Assembly: GCA_036386835.1 (NCBI GenBank)
Contig: DASVUX010000035.1
Coordinates: 15,252 to 79,251 of the forward strand
Reading direction: 5' to 3'
From: 2-12-FULL-35-15 sp036386835
Lineage (GTDB): Bacteria > Bacteroidota > Bacteroidia > 2-12-FULL-35-15
Length of the DNA: 64,000 nucleotides
Part shown: positions 6,293 through 14,189 of the stretch, piece after piece
Numbering within the stretch: the first letter of the stretch is position 1
Layout of the letters: every line of letters begins with the position of its first letter
The notes under the pieces: model-generated
What the model saw: only the letters and a program-made list of their open reading frames with translations
Database searches by the model: none
Told to the model about the DNA's origin: nothing
Program-made: the position numbers and the translations under genes

Positions 6293-8713
6293 ATGGAATA
6301 CATTGGTGAGCATTTAGTGATCGGTAAAGTTGGTAATGTATTCATTATTCTCTCCTTTGTTTTTGCCTTATTGGCCAGCATCAGCTATTTTTTTGCCGCG
6401 CGTGACAATGATGAAGCACCCTCATGGAAAAAGATCGCTTCATGGGCATTCCGGGTTCATGCATTATCAGTGATAGGAATTGTGATGACATTGTTCATCA
6501 TGCTTTATAATCATTATTTTGAATATGAATACGTTTGGCATCACAGCAATAAGGAAATGCCGATGCGTTATATCCTCTCCTGTTTCTGGGAAGGACAGGA
6601 AGGTAGTTTTCTTTTATGGAGCTTCTGGCATGTGGTACTTGGATTGATTCTGCAAAGAACCGCCAAAGAATGGGAATCACCAGTCATGTCCACTGTGTCA
6701 TTAGTTCAGGCATTTCTTTCTTCGATGCTTCTCGGGATCTTCATTTTCGGTGACAGCCGCATTGGAAGCAATCCATTCACGGTTTTACTCCGTGAACACC
6801 CGGAGTATGCCAACATTCCCATTTTTTCGAATCCAAATTATCTTGATAAGCTTGACGGCCGCGGGTTGAATCCCTTACTCCAGAATTACTGGATGACCAT
6901 ACATCCTCCTACCCTTTTCCTCGGGTTTGCACTTACAGTTGTTCCTTTCGCCTTCGCGATAGCCGGTTTATGGAAAAGAAAATATACCGAATGGCTGAAG
7001 CCTGCATTGCCATGGACATTTTTTGCAGTCGCAGTATTAGGGATTGGCATTCTTATGGGTGGCGCATGGGCTTATGAAGCACTAAGCTTCGGAGGTTTCT
7101 GGGCATGGGACCCGGTGGAAAATGCATCGCTCGTTCCATGGCTCACGCTTATTGGTGCAGCTCACTTAATGCTGATCAATAAGAATAAAGGACAATCTTT
7201 ATTCACCGCGTTTGCCCTGGCGATTCTTTCTTTTGTCCTTATCCTGTATTCTACTTTCCTCACGCGCAGCGGGATCTTGGGTGAAACTTCCGTTCACGCA
7301 TTCACCGATCTTGGAATGTCGGGACAGCTTTTGATCTATCTTTTATTTTTTCTTGTATTGGGCATCATACTTCTCATTGTTAACTGGAAGCACATGCCGA
7401 AAACAAGGGAGGAAGAAAGTATTTACTCGCGTGAATTCTGGATGTTTGTCGGGGCGATCATCCTGCTTGTGTCTTCTTTCCAGATCATGTTCTACACTTC
7501 CATGCCCGTATGGAATAAATTATTTGACCTGCATAAAGCGCCCGCTAAGGATGTGATTGGTTTTTACAATGCATGGCAATTGCCTTTTGCTTTCCTTGTT
7601 ACTATGCTGGTGGCGATCGGGCAGTTTTTTAAATATAAAAATACCGATCCGAGAGAGTTTGTTAAAAAGATCACTTTCTCACTGCTTGTATCTGTGTTCT
7701 TAACAGGATTGTTCTCTTATATCCTCGGCTACAATAACGCATTGTATATACTCTTAATGTTCTCCACCATTTTTGCAGCGGTTGCGAATTTTAATTATTT
7801 CACACATGCCCTCGGTGGCAAGATCAGGAAAGCGGGAGCATCTGTTGCCCACATCGGGTTTGCATTGATCCTTCTTGGAGCTCTCATTTCTACTTCAAAA
7901 AAGGACGTGATCTCACGCAACAATTCAGGCCCTGATCTTAAAAACCTTGATAAATCCATTAAGAACAATGAAAATATATTATTAACCCAAGGCGATACGC
8001 TTCCCATGGGCAACTATTATGTCACATTTACCGGAAGACACAAAGAGGGGATCAATGTATGCTTCGATGTTGATTACCTGATCAAGGCTAACGGTGTGTA
8101 TACAAAAGAATTTACCCTTTCACCGTTATTCCAGACGAACCCGCGCATGGGTAATGTTCCCGAACCGGATACGCGCCATTTTCTCACTTTCGATATTTAC
8201 ACACATGTAACTTACGCAACACTTGAATCTCCTATGGAGGAGAAGCAATCCTCTAAAGACGAGTACATGGCCGCGAAGAATGTTCCCATGAAAAAAGGCG
8301 ACACCATATTCTCATCGAATGCCATCATTATCTTCGATTCGCTCTCCACAAGAATAGACCGGAGCAAGTATAACCTCAGGGATGATGATATAGCAGTGAT
8401 GGCCCACATAAGTGTTCTTGACATCCGCAAAAGATACCAGGCAAATCCTGTTTATGTGATCCGTGATAATGCCATTCAGCCTGTACCTGCCAAGGTGGAC
8501 GAATTAGGGCTTCAATTTATGTTCTGGAAAGTTGATCCTTCAAATGGCAGCATAGAGATCTCCGTACAGGAGAAAAAGGAGAATGCTAAAGATTTCATTG
8601 TAATGCAGGCTATGATCTTTCCATACATCAACATTTTGTGGATAGGCTGCGTGGTGATGTTCATCGGAACTTTGATGGCGATAGCTGAGCGGGTGAGGAG
8701 AAATGTTAACTAA
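6293..8713 (+). CDS. ccmF: Cytochrome c heme lyase CcmF (CcsA-type)
   Basis: CcmF accepts heme from CcmE and catalyses thioether attachment to apocytochrome c. It is a polytopic membrane protein of 806 residues, longer than the roughly 650 of E. coli CcmF. Many hydrophobic segments are visible. The WWD signature GGFWAWDPVENASLVPWL lies near residues 266-283, and the conserved HPPTLFLGF lies near residue 205. A long hydrophilic region (about residues 545-775) contains no recognisable extra domain and is probably periplasmic. A final membrane helix closes the protein. It is the last ccm gene; no ccmG or ccmH follows. Confidence 0.95.
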   Translation: MEYIGEHLVIGKVGNVFIILSFVFALLASISYFFAARDNDEAPSWKKIASWAFRVHALSVIGIVMTLFIMLYNHYFEYEYVWHHSNKEMPMRYILSCFWEGQEGSFLLWSFWHVVLGLILQRTAKEWESPVMSTVSLVQAFLSSMLLGIFIFGDSRIGSNPFTVLLREHPEYANIPIFSNPNYLDKLDGRGLNPLLQNYWMTIHPPTLFLGFALTVVPFAFAIAGLWKRKYTEWLKPALPWTFFAVAVLGIGILMGGAWAYEALSFGGFWAWDPVENASLVPWLTLIGAAHLMLINKNKGQSLFTAFALAILSFVLILYSTFLTRSGILGETSVHAFTDLGMSGQLLIYLLFFLVLGIILLIVNWKHMPKTREEESIYSREFWMFVGAIILLVSSFQIMFYTSMPVWNKLFDLHKAPAKDVIGFYNAWQLPFAFLVTMLVAIGQFFKYKNTDPREFVKKITFSLLVSVFLTGLFSYILGYNNALYILLMFSTIFAAVANFNYFTHALGGKIRKAGASVAHIGFALILLGALISTSKKDVISRNNSGPDLKNLDKSIKNNENILLTQGDTLPMGNYYVTFTGRHKEGINVCFDVDYLIKANGVYTKEFTLSPLFQTNPRMGNVPEPDTRHFLTFDIYTHVTYATLESPMEEKQSSKDEYMAAKNVPMKKGDTIFSSNAIIIFDSLSTRIDRSKYNLRDDDIAVMAHISVLDIRKRYQANPVYVIRDNAIQPVPAKVDELGLQFMFWKVDPSNGSIEISVQEKKENAKDFIVMQAMIFPYINILWIGCVVMFIGTLMAIAERVRRNVN

Positions 8714-8721
8714 AAGATCAG

Positions 8722-8795
8722 TTCACGCACTTTCTTGATTTCGCTCGAAATGACATCGCGCGTTGCCATTCCGAGCGAAACCGAGAAAGTGTGAA
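8722..8795. repeat. Imperfect inverted repeat after ccmF (GAGCGAAA type)
   Basis: The left arm TTCACGCACTTTCTTGATTT continues with CGCTCGAAATGAC. It pairs with the right arm GCCATTCCGAGCGAAACCGA plus GAAAGTGTGAA around a GC-rich centre. The arms are about 35 bases. It differs in sequence from the GTCATCCCGTG family. It follows the ccmF stop codon by 8 bases and could act as a terminator-like or stabilising hairpin, or be a second mobile repeat type. Confidence 0.7.
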
Positions 8796-8859
8796 AGCAT
8801 TAAGCTCTTGCCTTTGGCGCCTTTCCACTTGCTTCGCTAAGGTGATAAAAAAAATTATT

Positions 8860-9624
8860 ATGAAACCTGAAACAAACATCACAATTATCGGTGCCGGGAA
8901 TGTAGGAACACAGCTTGGACTTGCCTTGTTCAATGCGGGTTATAAGATCGGGCAGGTTTACAGCCAGACAAAAAGCTCCTCCTCCACTCTTGCTAAAAAG
9001 CTACAGGCTGAGTCAATCACAGATCTTAAAAAGATAAAGGCGGGTTCCTCTGTTTATATTATCGCTGTAAAGGATGATGCGATTGAATCGGTTGTAAAAA
9101 AATTAAGACTAAGCAACGAGATCGTTGTTCATACCTCCGGTAGCATTTCAATTGACATTCTGAAAAAATGCTCAAAGAACTACGGGGTATTTTATCCATT
9201 ACAAACATTTACAAAAGGAAAGAACATTAACTTCAGAGAAGTACCTATATGCATTGAAGGAAATAATAAAGTAACTTCCACTACCTTACAATACTTCGCA
9301 AAAAGTATCAGCGGCAATGTTCAGATTATTGATTCCCAACAAAGACAGATCATTCACCTTGCTGCAGTATTTGCCTGCAATTTCAGCAATCACATGTATG
9401 CTATTGCAGAAGAGATTTTAAAAAAGAATAAACTATCACTTGATATACTAAAACCTCTTATTGCCGAAACTGCAGAGAAGATCAAAACACACGCGCCTGC
9501 TGACGTACAAACCGGGCCTGCTGTTCGGGGTGATAAGAAGGTAATGAAGGGGCATTTGAAAATATTGAAGGATAAGAAGTTGAAAAATATCTATAAAATA
9601 ATCAGTACCGATATAAAAGCATAA
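8860..9624 (+). CDS. DUF2520 / Rossmann-like oxidoreductase-fold protein
   Basis: The N-terminal dinucleotide-binding motif ITIIGAGNVGTQLGLALFNAG is typical of the F420/NADP oxidoreductase-like Rossmann fold. It is followed by a helical C-terminal DUF2520 domain (LAAVFACNFSNHMYAIAEE, then GPAVRGDKKVMKGHL). Proteins of this type resemble ketopantoate or pyrroline-carboxylate reductases, but the substrate is not known. The frame is open to a GTG at 8791. That stretch lies at the edge of the inverted repeat, so the ATG at 8860 (MKPETNITIIGAG, 254 residues) is chosen. It ends 7 bases before kdsC, suggesting cotranscription. Confidence 0.88.
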   Translation: MKPETNITIIGAGNVGTQLGLALFNAGYKIGQVYSQTKSSSSTLAKKLQAESITDLKKIKAGSSVYIIAVKDDAIESVVKKLRLSNEIVVHTSGSISIDILKKCSKNYGVFYPLQTFTKGKNINFREVPICIEGNNKVTSTTLQYFAKSISGNVQIIDSQQRQIIHLAAVFACNFSNHMYAIAEEILKKNKLSLDILKPLIAETAEKIKTHAPADVQTGPAVRGDKKVMKGHLKILKDKKLKNIYKIISTDIKA

Positions 9625-9631
9625 TTTTTCT

Positions 9632-10153
9632 ATGGAAAACTTTAAAACCAAACTTACCCGCGTAAAAGCTTTTCTTTTTGATGTTGATGGTGTTCTTACC
9701 GATGGCTCAGTTACCCTTATGCCTGACGGTGAGCAAGTACGGATAATGAATATAAAGGATGGTTACGCTTTACAGCTGGCTGTTAAAAAGGGTTATAAGA
9801 TCGCGATTATTTCAGGTGGCAGATCAGAAATGGTCCGCACACGCTTGAATAAGCTGGGCATTACGGATGTATATTTAGGCATCGAGAGCAAAGTGGATAC
9901 ATACAAAGAATTCCTTGAGATCCATGAATTGAGCGCGGATGAGATCCTTTACATGGGTGATGACATCCCGGATTATGAGGTAATGAAACGTGTAGGCATA
10001 CCAACTTGCCCGAAAGATTCTGTACAGGAGATTAAGGATATCAGCATTTATATTTCTCACCAGGATGGCGGCAAAGGTGCAGTCCGTGATGTGATCGAAC
10101 AGGTCTTAAAAGTACAGGGCAAATGGAAAGATCACGATGGGTTTATCTGGTAG
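9632..10153 (+). CDS. kdsC: 3-deoxy-D-manno-octulosonate-8-phosphate phosphatase KdsC (HAD family)
   Basis: KdsC dephosphorylates KDO-8-phosphate in the pathway to lipopolysaccharide inner core. The 173-residue protein is a cap-less C0 HAD enzyme. Motif I is FLFDVDGVLTDG with nucleophile and acid Asp, motif II is IAIISGGRS, and motif III/IV is MGDDIPDYEVM. Length matches KdsC. DUF2520-kdsC-ubiA-maf order recurs in Bacteroidota genomes, as recalled rather than searched. The C-terminal part (KVQGKWKDHDG) is the short tail usual in the tetrameric enzyme. Confidence 0.92.
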   Translation: MENFKTKLTRVKAFLFDVDGVLTDGSVTLMPDGEQVRIMNIKDGYALQLAVKKGYKIAIISGGRSEMVRTRLNKLGITDVYLGIESKVDTYKEFLEIHELSADEILYMGDDIPDYEVMKRVGIPTCPKDSVQEIKDISIYISHQDGGKGAVRDVIEQVLKVQGKWKDHDGFIW

Positions 10154-10182
10154 TGATTGCGCGGAGAATTTCAATTCTATCT

Positions 10183-10257
10183 GTCATCCCGTGCCTGACA
10201 CGTATCTGTTATCAGAACCTGCTAACATTTATGAGATCCCGTGAAGCACGGGCTGAC
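10183..10257 (+). repeat. Dispersed palindromic intergenic repeat, copy 4
   Basis: The 75-base copy starts GTCATCCCGTGCC and ends GCACGGGCTGAC. The core ACCTGCTAACATTTATGAGA is nearly identical to copies 2 and 3. It lies between kdsC and the UbiA-family gene. Confidence 0.88.
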
Positions 10258-10300
10258 AATTTAAAACGGCATTTTTACATTAACACCAGTTATCAAACCC

Positions 10301-10370
10301 AGATTCGTAAATTGTTTTTCTTATTCGTATCCGTCCAACACAGATTCGTATATTCGTAAAAATTCGTAAT
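10301..10370 (+). repeat. Tandem-like copies of the short GATTCGTAAATTCGT repeat
   Basis: AGATTCGTAAATTG at 10301-10314 and CAGATTCGTATATTCGTAAA at 10341-10360, followed by AATTCGTAAT, are related to the elements before ccmE and ccmF. They fill the region directly before the UbiA start codon. Confidence 0.5.
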
Positions 10371-10382
10371 TCCCAAATATCG

Positions 10383-11282
10383 TTGTTAGCATTTTTAAAA
10401 CTGATCCGCATTCAAAACCTTCTCATTATTGCTTTCACGCAGTATATGATAAGATACTGCGTCATACTCCCTGTGATGGGGCGGGATTCAGCACTCGAAG
10501 ATTTTCACTTCTTTCTCCTCTCCCTCTCCACTGTAATGATAGCAGCTGCGGGTTATGTGATCAATGATTATTTTGATGTCCGGATCGACAAGGTAAATAA
10601 GCCCGAACGCATGGTAATTGACAAAGGGGTAAAAAGGCGTGTCGCCATCGGTGCCCACACCGTGATCAATTTTCTTGCAATTGCAATTGCATTGTATCTT
10701 TCCTGGTACATGCGCGACTGGAAATTGGTAGTGATCTATATCACTGCCGCAACAGGCTTATGGCTTTATTCTACCACATTTAAAAGAAAATTCCTGTCAG
10801 GAAATCTTGTGATCGCACTTTTCACCGCTATTGTTCCCTTTATTGCAGCTTATCACGAGCTGACAAGGCAATATTCTCCTAAACCGGTGATCCTGCCGGT
10901 AATCGCAGCGCTTTCGTTCTTTGCCTTCATCACCACCCTGCTCAGGGAAATCATAAAGGATATTGAGGATCTTGAAGGTGACGAAGCCTATGGCTGCAAA
11001 ACGATGCCGATAGTGCTCGGGATTCCCGCAACAAAAAATATCGTAATTCTCCTTTCTCTCATTACGATCTGCTGTCTTGGATATATTCAGTTCCTGATGT
11101 TCCTTGACCAGGAGATTGTTCTTGTAATATATTTTTTATTCGCTCTGCAATTACCTTTGCTGTTTCTGACCTGGAAAGTAAAGACTGCCAAATCCAAGGC
11201 TGAGTTCCGGCTCGCGGGTAACACTGCCAAATTCATCATGCTGATGGGCGTTTGTTACCTCTTCCTTTACCTTTTAAATTAG
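10383..11282 (+). CDS. UbiA-family prenyltransferase (geranylgeranylglycerol-phosphate geranylgeranyltransferase-like)
   Basis: This is a membrane prenyltransferase of 299 residues with about eight or nine hydrophobic helices. The first Asp-rich motif is NDYFDVRIDKVNKPER (NDxxDxxxD). The second is DIEDLEGDEAYGCKTMP. Both bind the prenyl diphosphate through Mg2+. Close Bacteroidota relatives are usually annotated as digeranylgeranylglyceryl-phosphate synthase-like, because this phylum also carries GGGP synthase; the real acceptor is unknown. The start is a TTG (10383), since no in-frame ATG exists before the first helix. The maf gene follows after 8 bases. Confidence 0.85.
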   Translation: MLAFLKLIRIQNLLIIAFTQYMIRYCVILPVMGRDSALEDFHFFLLSLSTVMIAAAGYVINDYFDVRIDKVNKPERMVIDKGVKRRVAIGAHTVINFLAIAIALYLSWYMRDWKLVVIYITAATGLWLYSTTFKRKFLSGNLVIALFTAIVPFIAAYHELTRQYSPKPVILPVIAALSFFAFITTLLREIIKDIEDLEGDEAYGCKTMPIVLGIPATKNIVILLSLITICCLGYIQFLMFLDQEIVLVIYFLFALQLPLLFLTWKVKTAKSKAEFRLAGNTAKFIMLMGVCYLFLYLLN

Positions 11283-11290
11283 AATTTTTC

Positions 11291-11872
11291 ATGTTATTCG
11301 AAGACCTTAAAAAATACAAATTCATCCTGGCTTCCAAATCACCACGCAGACAATTCCTTTTAAAGGATCTTGGACTTGAGTTTGAAGTACATACAAAAGA
11401 AGTAGATGAAAGCTTCCCTGAAACGCTGCAGGCCCAGGAGATCCCGCTTTACCTTTGTAAAAAGAAAGCTGATGCTTTTGATGCAGATCTGGCAGAAAAC
11501 ACCATCGTTATCACCGCAGACACTATTGTCTGGATTGATGGAATGGTTCTTAATAAACCAGAAAATTTTGAAGATGCAGTAAGAATGCTGCAATTGCTTT
11601 CCAATAAGATGCATGAGGTTTATACCGGTGTTTGCATCAGATCAAAAAATAAGACCAAGTCCTTCTACTCTCTCACCAAAGTTTATTTTAAAGAGCTTTC
11701 AATGGATGAAATTACCTACTACATCAATAATTACAACCCTTACGATAAAGCGGGTGCTTATGGAGCACAGGAATGGATAGGCTATATTGCCGTGGAACGT
11801 ATTGAAGGTTCATACTTCAATGTTATGGGTTTGCCTTTGAAGGAACTATACGAAGAGCTGCTTTCCTTTTAA
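11291..11872 (+). CDS. maf: Maf-like nucleotide pyrophosphatase
   Basis: Maf proteins hydrolyse non-canonical or modified nucleoside triphosphates (dTTP/UTP or m7GTP) and were first linked to septum formation. Visible motifs are ILASKSPRRQFLL at the N terminus, VITADTIVW near residue 75, and DKAGAYGAQEWIGYIAVERI near the C terminus. The last motif fits the YhdE/dTTP-UTP subgroup (GAYGIQ-like). The start is the ATG at 11291 (193 residues). A TTG at 11252 would add residues that overlap the UbiA coding end. It is the last gene of the ccm-kdsC block. Confidence 0.93.
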   Translation: MLFEDLKKYKFILASKSPRRQFLLKDLGLEFEVHTKEVDESFPETLQAQEIPLYLCKKKADAFDADLAENTIVITADTIVWIDGMVLNKPENFEDAVRMLQLLSNKMHEVYTGVCIRSKNKTKSFYSLTKVYFKELSMDEITYYINNYNPYDKAGAYGAQEWIGYIAVERIEGSYFNVMGLPLKELYEELLSF

Positions 11873-11947
11873 TCTACAAAGAGGAACAGGGAAAGCAGAG
11901 AAAAAAACTCTGTGTAACTCTGCTGGCTCAGTCCTCTGTATTAAAGA

Positions 11948-13108
11948 TCAGATCTTAATCCCCATTACCAATATATCATCCATCTGCTCCTCTTCCTGTC
12001 TCCAGTTAAGCAATGCATATTGAAGGAATGATTCCTGTTCATCCATCTCCATGGACTGAGCTGACAACAAGAGTTCTTTAAAACGCTTCCGGTTGAATTT
12101 CTTTTTCTGCTCCCCTCCAAACTGATCGCAATAGCCATCCGTAAAAAAATAAAACGTATCATTTTCCTGCAGGCTGATCTGTTTTGATGTAAACACCTTT
12201 TTCGTATCACCATAAAACCCGATCGGGAACCTGTTGGCTTCAAACTCAATGATTGTGTCATTTCTCACCAGCAGCATCGGCCGGAAGGCACCTGAGAATA
12301 TTAATGTATTATTTGCCAGGTCAAACACACCAAGCGATACATCCATTCCATCGTAAGTCATGCTCCCTGAATTCTGTTTATTAAGAGCGACCAGTAATTC
12401 TTCGTCCAGTGCATATAATATTTCGGAAGGCTCTTCCACTTTCTTCTTAATGATCACTTCTTTCAGGATAGAATTTGCAATGAAGCTCATCAGCGCCCCC
12501 GGAACACCGTGGCCTGTGCAATCCACAGCAGCAACAAACACTTTATTATTATTCCTGTAAAAGAAATAATAATCCCCGCTGACCACGTCTTTTGGTTCGT
12601 ACAATACAAACGCATCCTTAAAGGTTTCCTTTATCTTCTGCACATCCGGCAGAATAGCTTCCTGGATCCGGCTTGCATAAGTAATGCTGTCGACCATATC
12701 CTTATTATGCTGTTCCAGTTCCCGGTTCTTTTCTATAAGCTTTTGTTCCGCCTTTTTCCGGTCGGTAATATCATGGCCTATCCCGATCAGGGTGTTCAAA
12801 GGGCCTTTGGAAGTATTCCACAAGATCCAGCGGTCGGCACCGCTAGCGGTCTTGAGTAATCTTTCATACGGGATCGCAGCAAGCAAGCTATCCTGGTTCA
12901 GCTGCTGCAGTGCAAGCTGCTTGATATCTTCACGTTCCGGGTCATTATCGCGGGTTAGTGCCCACCAGCCTTCACCCATCAGCTGTTCAGGTTCAAAGCC
13001 CAGAATTCTTTTTGCGGAGGGGCTAACATATTCGACTTCTGCCTTCGAGTTAACAACCACTATAAGGCTGTTGAGCTTTTCCAGGATACTATCTGTTACC
13101 AGTGACAT
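11948..13108 (-). CDS. PAS-domain PP2C/SpoIIE-type serine phosphatase
   Basis: A likely cytoplasmic signalling phosphatase of 386 residues. An N-terminal PAS domain (about 8-118) has VVVNSKAEVEYVSPSAKRIL and ends with GIGHDITDRKKAEQKL. A coiled-coil linker (about 115-140) follows. The SpoIIE/RsbU phosphatase domain spans about 165-386, with metal-binding motifs VVSGDYYFF, VAAVDCTGHGVPGALMS and FFTDGYCDQFGG. Such enzymes dephosphorylate STAS-type anti-anti-sigma factors or similar partners. No HPK or anti-sigma gene is adjacent. A STAS-like DUF protein (39346-39765) is far away. There is no membrane segment. Confidence 0.88.
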   Translation of the reverse strand: MSLVTDSILEKLNSLIVVVNSKAEVEYVSPSAKRILGFEPEQLMGEGWWALTRDNDPEREDIKQLALQQLNQDSLLAAIPYERLLKTASGADRWILWNTSKGPLNTLIGIGHDITDRKKAEQKLIEKNRELEQHNKDMVDSITYASRIQEAILPDVQKIKETFKDAFVLYEPKDVVSGDYYFFYRNNNKVFVAAVDCTGHGVPGALMSFIANSILKEVIIKKKVEEPSEILYALDEELLVALNKQNSGSMTYDGMDVSLGVFDLANNTLIFSGAFRPMLLVRNDTIIEFEANRFPIGFYGDTKKVFTSKQISLQENDTFYFFTDGYCDQFGGEQKKKFNRKRFKELLLSAQSMEMDEQESFLQYALLNWRQEEEQMDDILVMGIKI

Positions 13109-13174
13109 ATCAAAAGATATAAATGGCCGGGGCCGGTGAAAAAATAAAAAAACAAAAAGGATTAATTTGCAGGA

Positions 13175-13285
13175 TTAGCTGCGGACATGGATACGGTTAA
13201 AACGCATCATATGGCAACAATAGCAACGCCACATGATGGAGATCACGGGAATAATCATGAGAATGATAGTTAGTGCTATTGGCAT
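13175..13285 (-). CDS. Possible small membrane protein, 36 residues
   Basis: On the minus strand an ATG ending at 13285 opens a 36-codon frame beginning MPIALTIILMIIPVISIMW and continuing with a Cys-containing segment (RCYCCHMMRF) and a basic tail. That gives one strongly hydrophobic helix followed by positive charges, a common small membrane-protein layout. Upstream, TACATTTG (13304-13311) matches the Bacteroidota -7 element, although no -33 TTG is seen. No family is recognised. The call rests on composition and the promoter match only. Confidence 0.35.
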   Translation of the reverse strand: MPIALTIILMIIPVISIMWRCYCCHMMRFNRIHVRS

Positions 13286-13412
13286 TTTAGTTTTATAACG
13301 CGACAAATGTAGGGATTTTTAGATTCGATACTGCGTTTTGTGGAAAATTTCTAAAAATCATCCTCAGTCGCTGGCATATTTTTTTTATTAACATGGTACA
13401 ACCTGCTACAAA

Positions 13413-14189
13413 ATGCTAAAGATCATATCTGCGCAAATAGCTGACAGCATTGACATTAAGACGTTCCGTGCTGCAAATGAAACTAACCTGATCCATTCCG
13501 ATTCTGACGAGTTGTTTTATGAAACAGGACCGTATCAGTATGTGTATGTGTTTCGCTATGGCGTTGTTGCTTTCTGTAATTATGACGAAAAAGCAATGGC
13601 CGGCTTTATTTCCACAGCAGCCCCATATTGCAAGAATGCATTTGAAATGCAGCTGAATGACGAATTCTTTGTTGAAACCAATGCCACTGAAAACAAATTC
13701 GGTCATAATAAAATAGAGCTTATCCGCACCAGTGTGGACGCATTAAGGATCATTATGCTGAATGTTTCACAGTCTGTTGCGCTTGATTATTATTCGAACC
13801 AGACAGAGCTGTTGCTTCAGGAAACAAATGAACATACACTTTACCTGGAAAGAAAAGGGAAGCTGGATATCGCAGGGAGCAAGCTCAATAAAGTCATCGG
13901 CAAGATCATTAACTTCAGGAATAAGATCAACGAGAACCTGTATATTTTCGATTCTGCCCCTGAAACATGGGAAGATGAAGACCTTTACAGGATTGACATG
14001 GAATTAAAGAAGACATTCGATCTTCAGAGCCGTTATAGAAATATCCAGGAAGAACTTGAGATCATTAAAGAGAACCTGAGCCTTCTCATCGACCTCATGC
14101 ACCAGCGGAAGAGCAGCTTCCTGGAAGTCATTGTAATCGTGCTGATCCTGGTGGAAGTATTGAACCTGATCATAGAGAAGATCTTCTAA
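13413..14189 (+). CDS. RMD1/YagE (DUF155) family protein
   Basis: This 258-residue protein resembles the DUF155 family (yeast Rmd1/Rmd8, mitochondrial RMND1). The diagnostic parts are YVYVFRYGVVAFCNYDE near residue 45, then a long helical region (about 130-225), and a terminal hydrophobic helix EVIVIVLILVEVLNLIIEKIF. The C-terminal helix suggests membrane anchoring. RMND1 is needed for mitochondrial translation, but the bacterial function is unknown. Its stop codon overlaps the stop of the convergent glycosyltransferase gene by 3 bases. Confidence 0.85.
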   Translation: MLKIISAQIADSIDIKTFRAANETNLIHSDSDELFYETGPYQYVYVFRYGVVAFCNYDEKAMAGFISTAAPYCKNAFEMQLNDEFFVETNATENKFGHNKIELIRTSVDALRIIMLNVSQSVALDYYSNQTELLLQETNEHTLYLERKGKLDIAGSKLNKVIGKIINFRNKINENLYIFDSAPETWEDEDLYRIDMELKKTFDLQSRYRNIQEELEIIKENLSLLIDLMHQRKSSFLEVIVIVLILVEVLNLIIEKIF

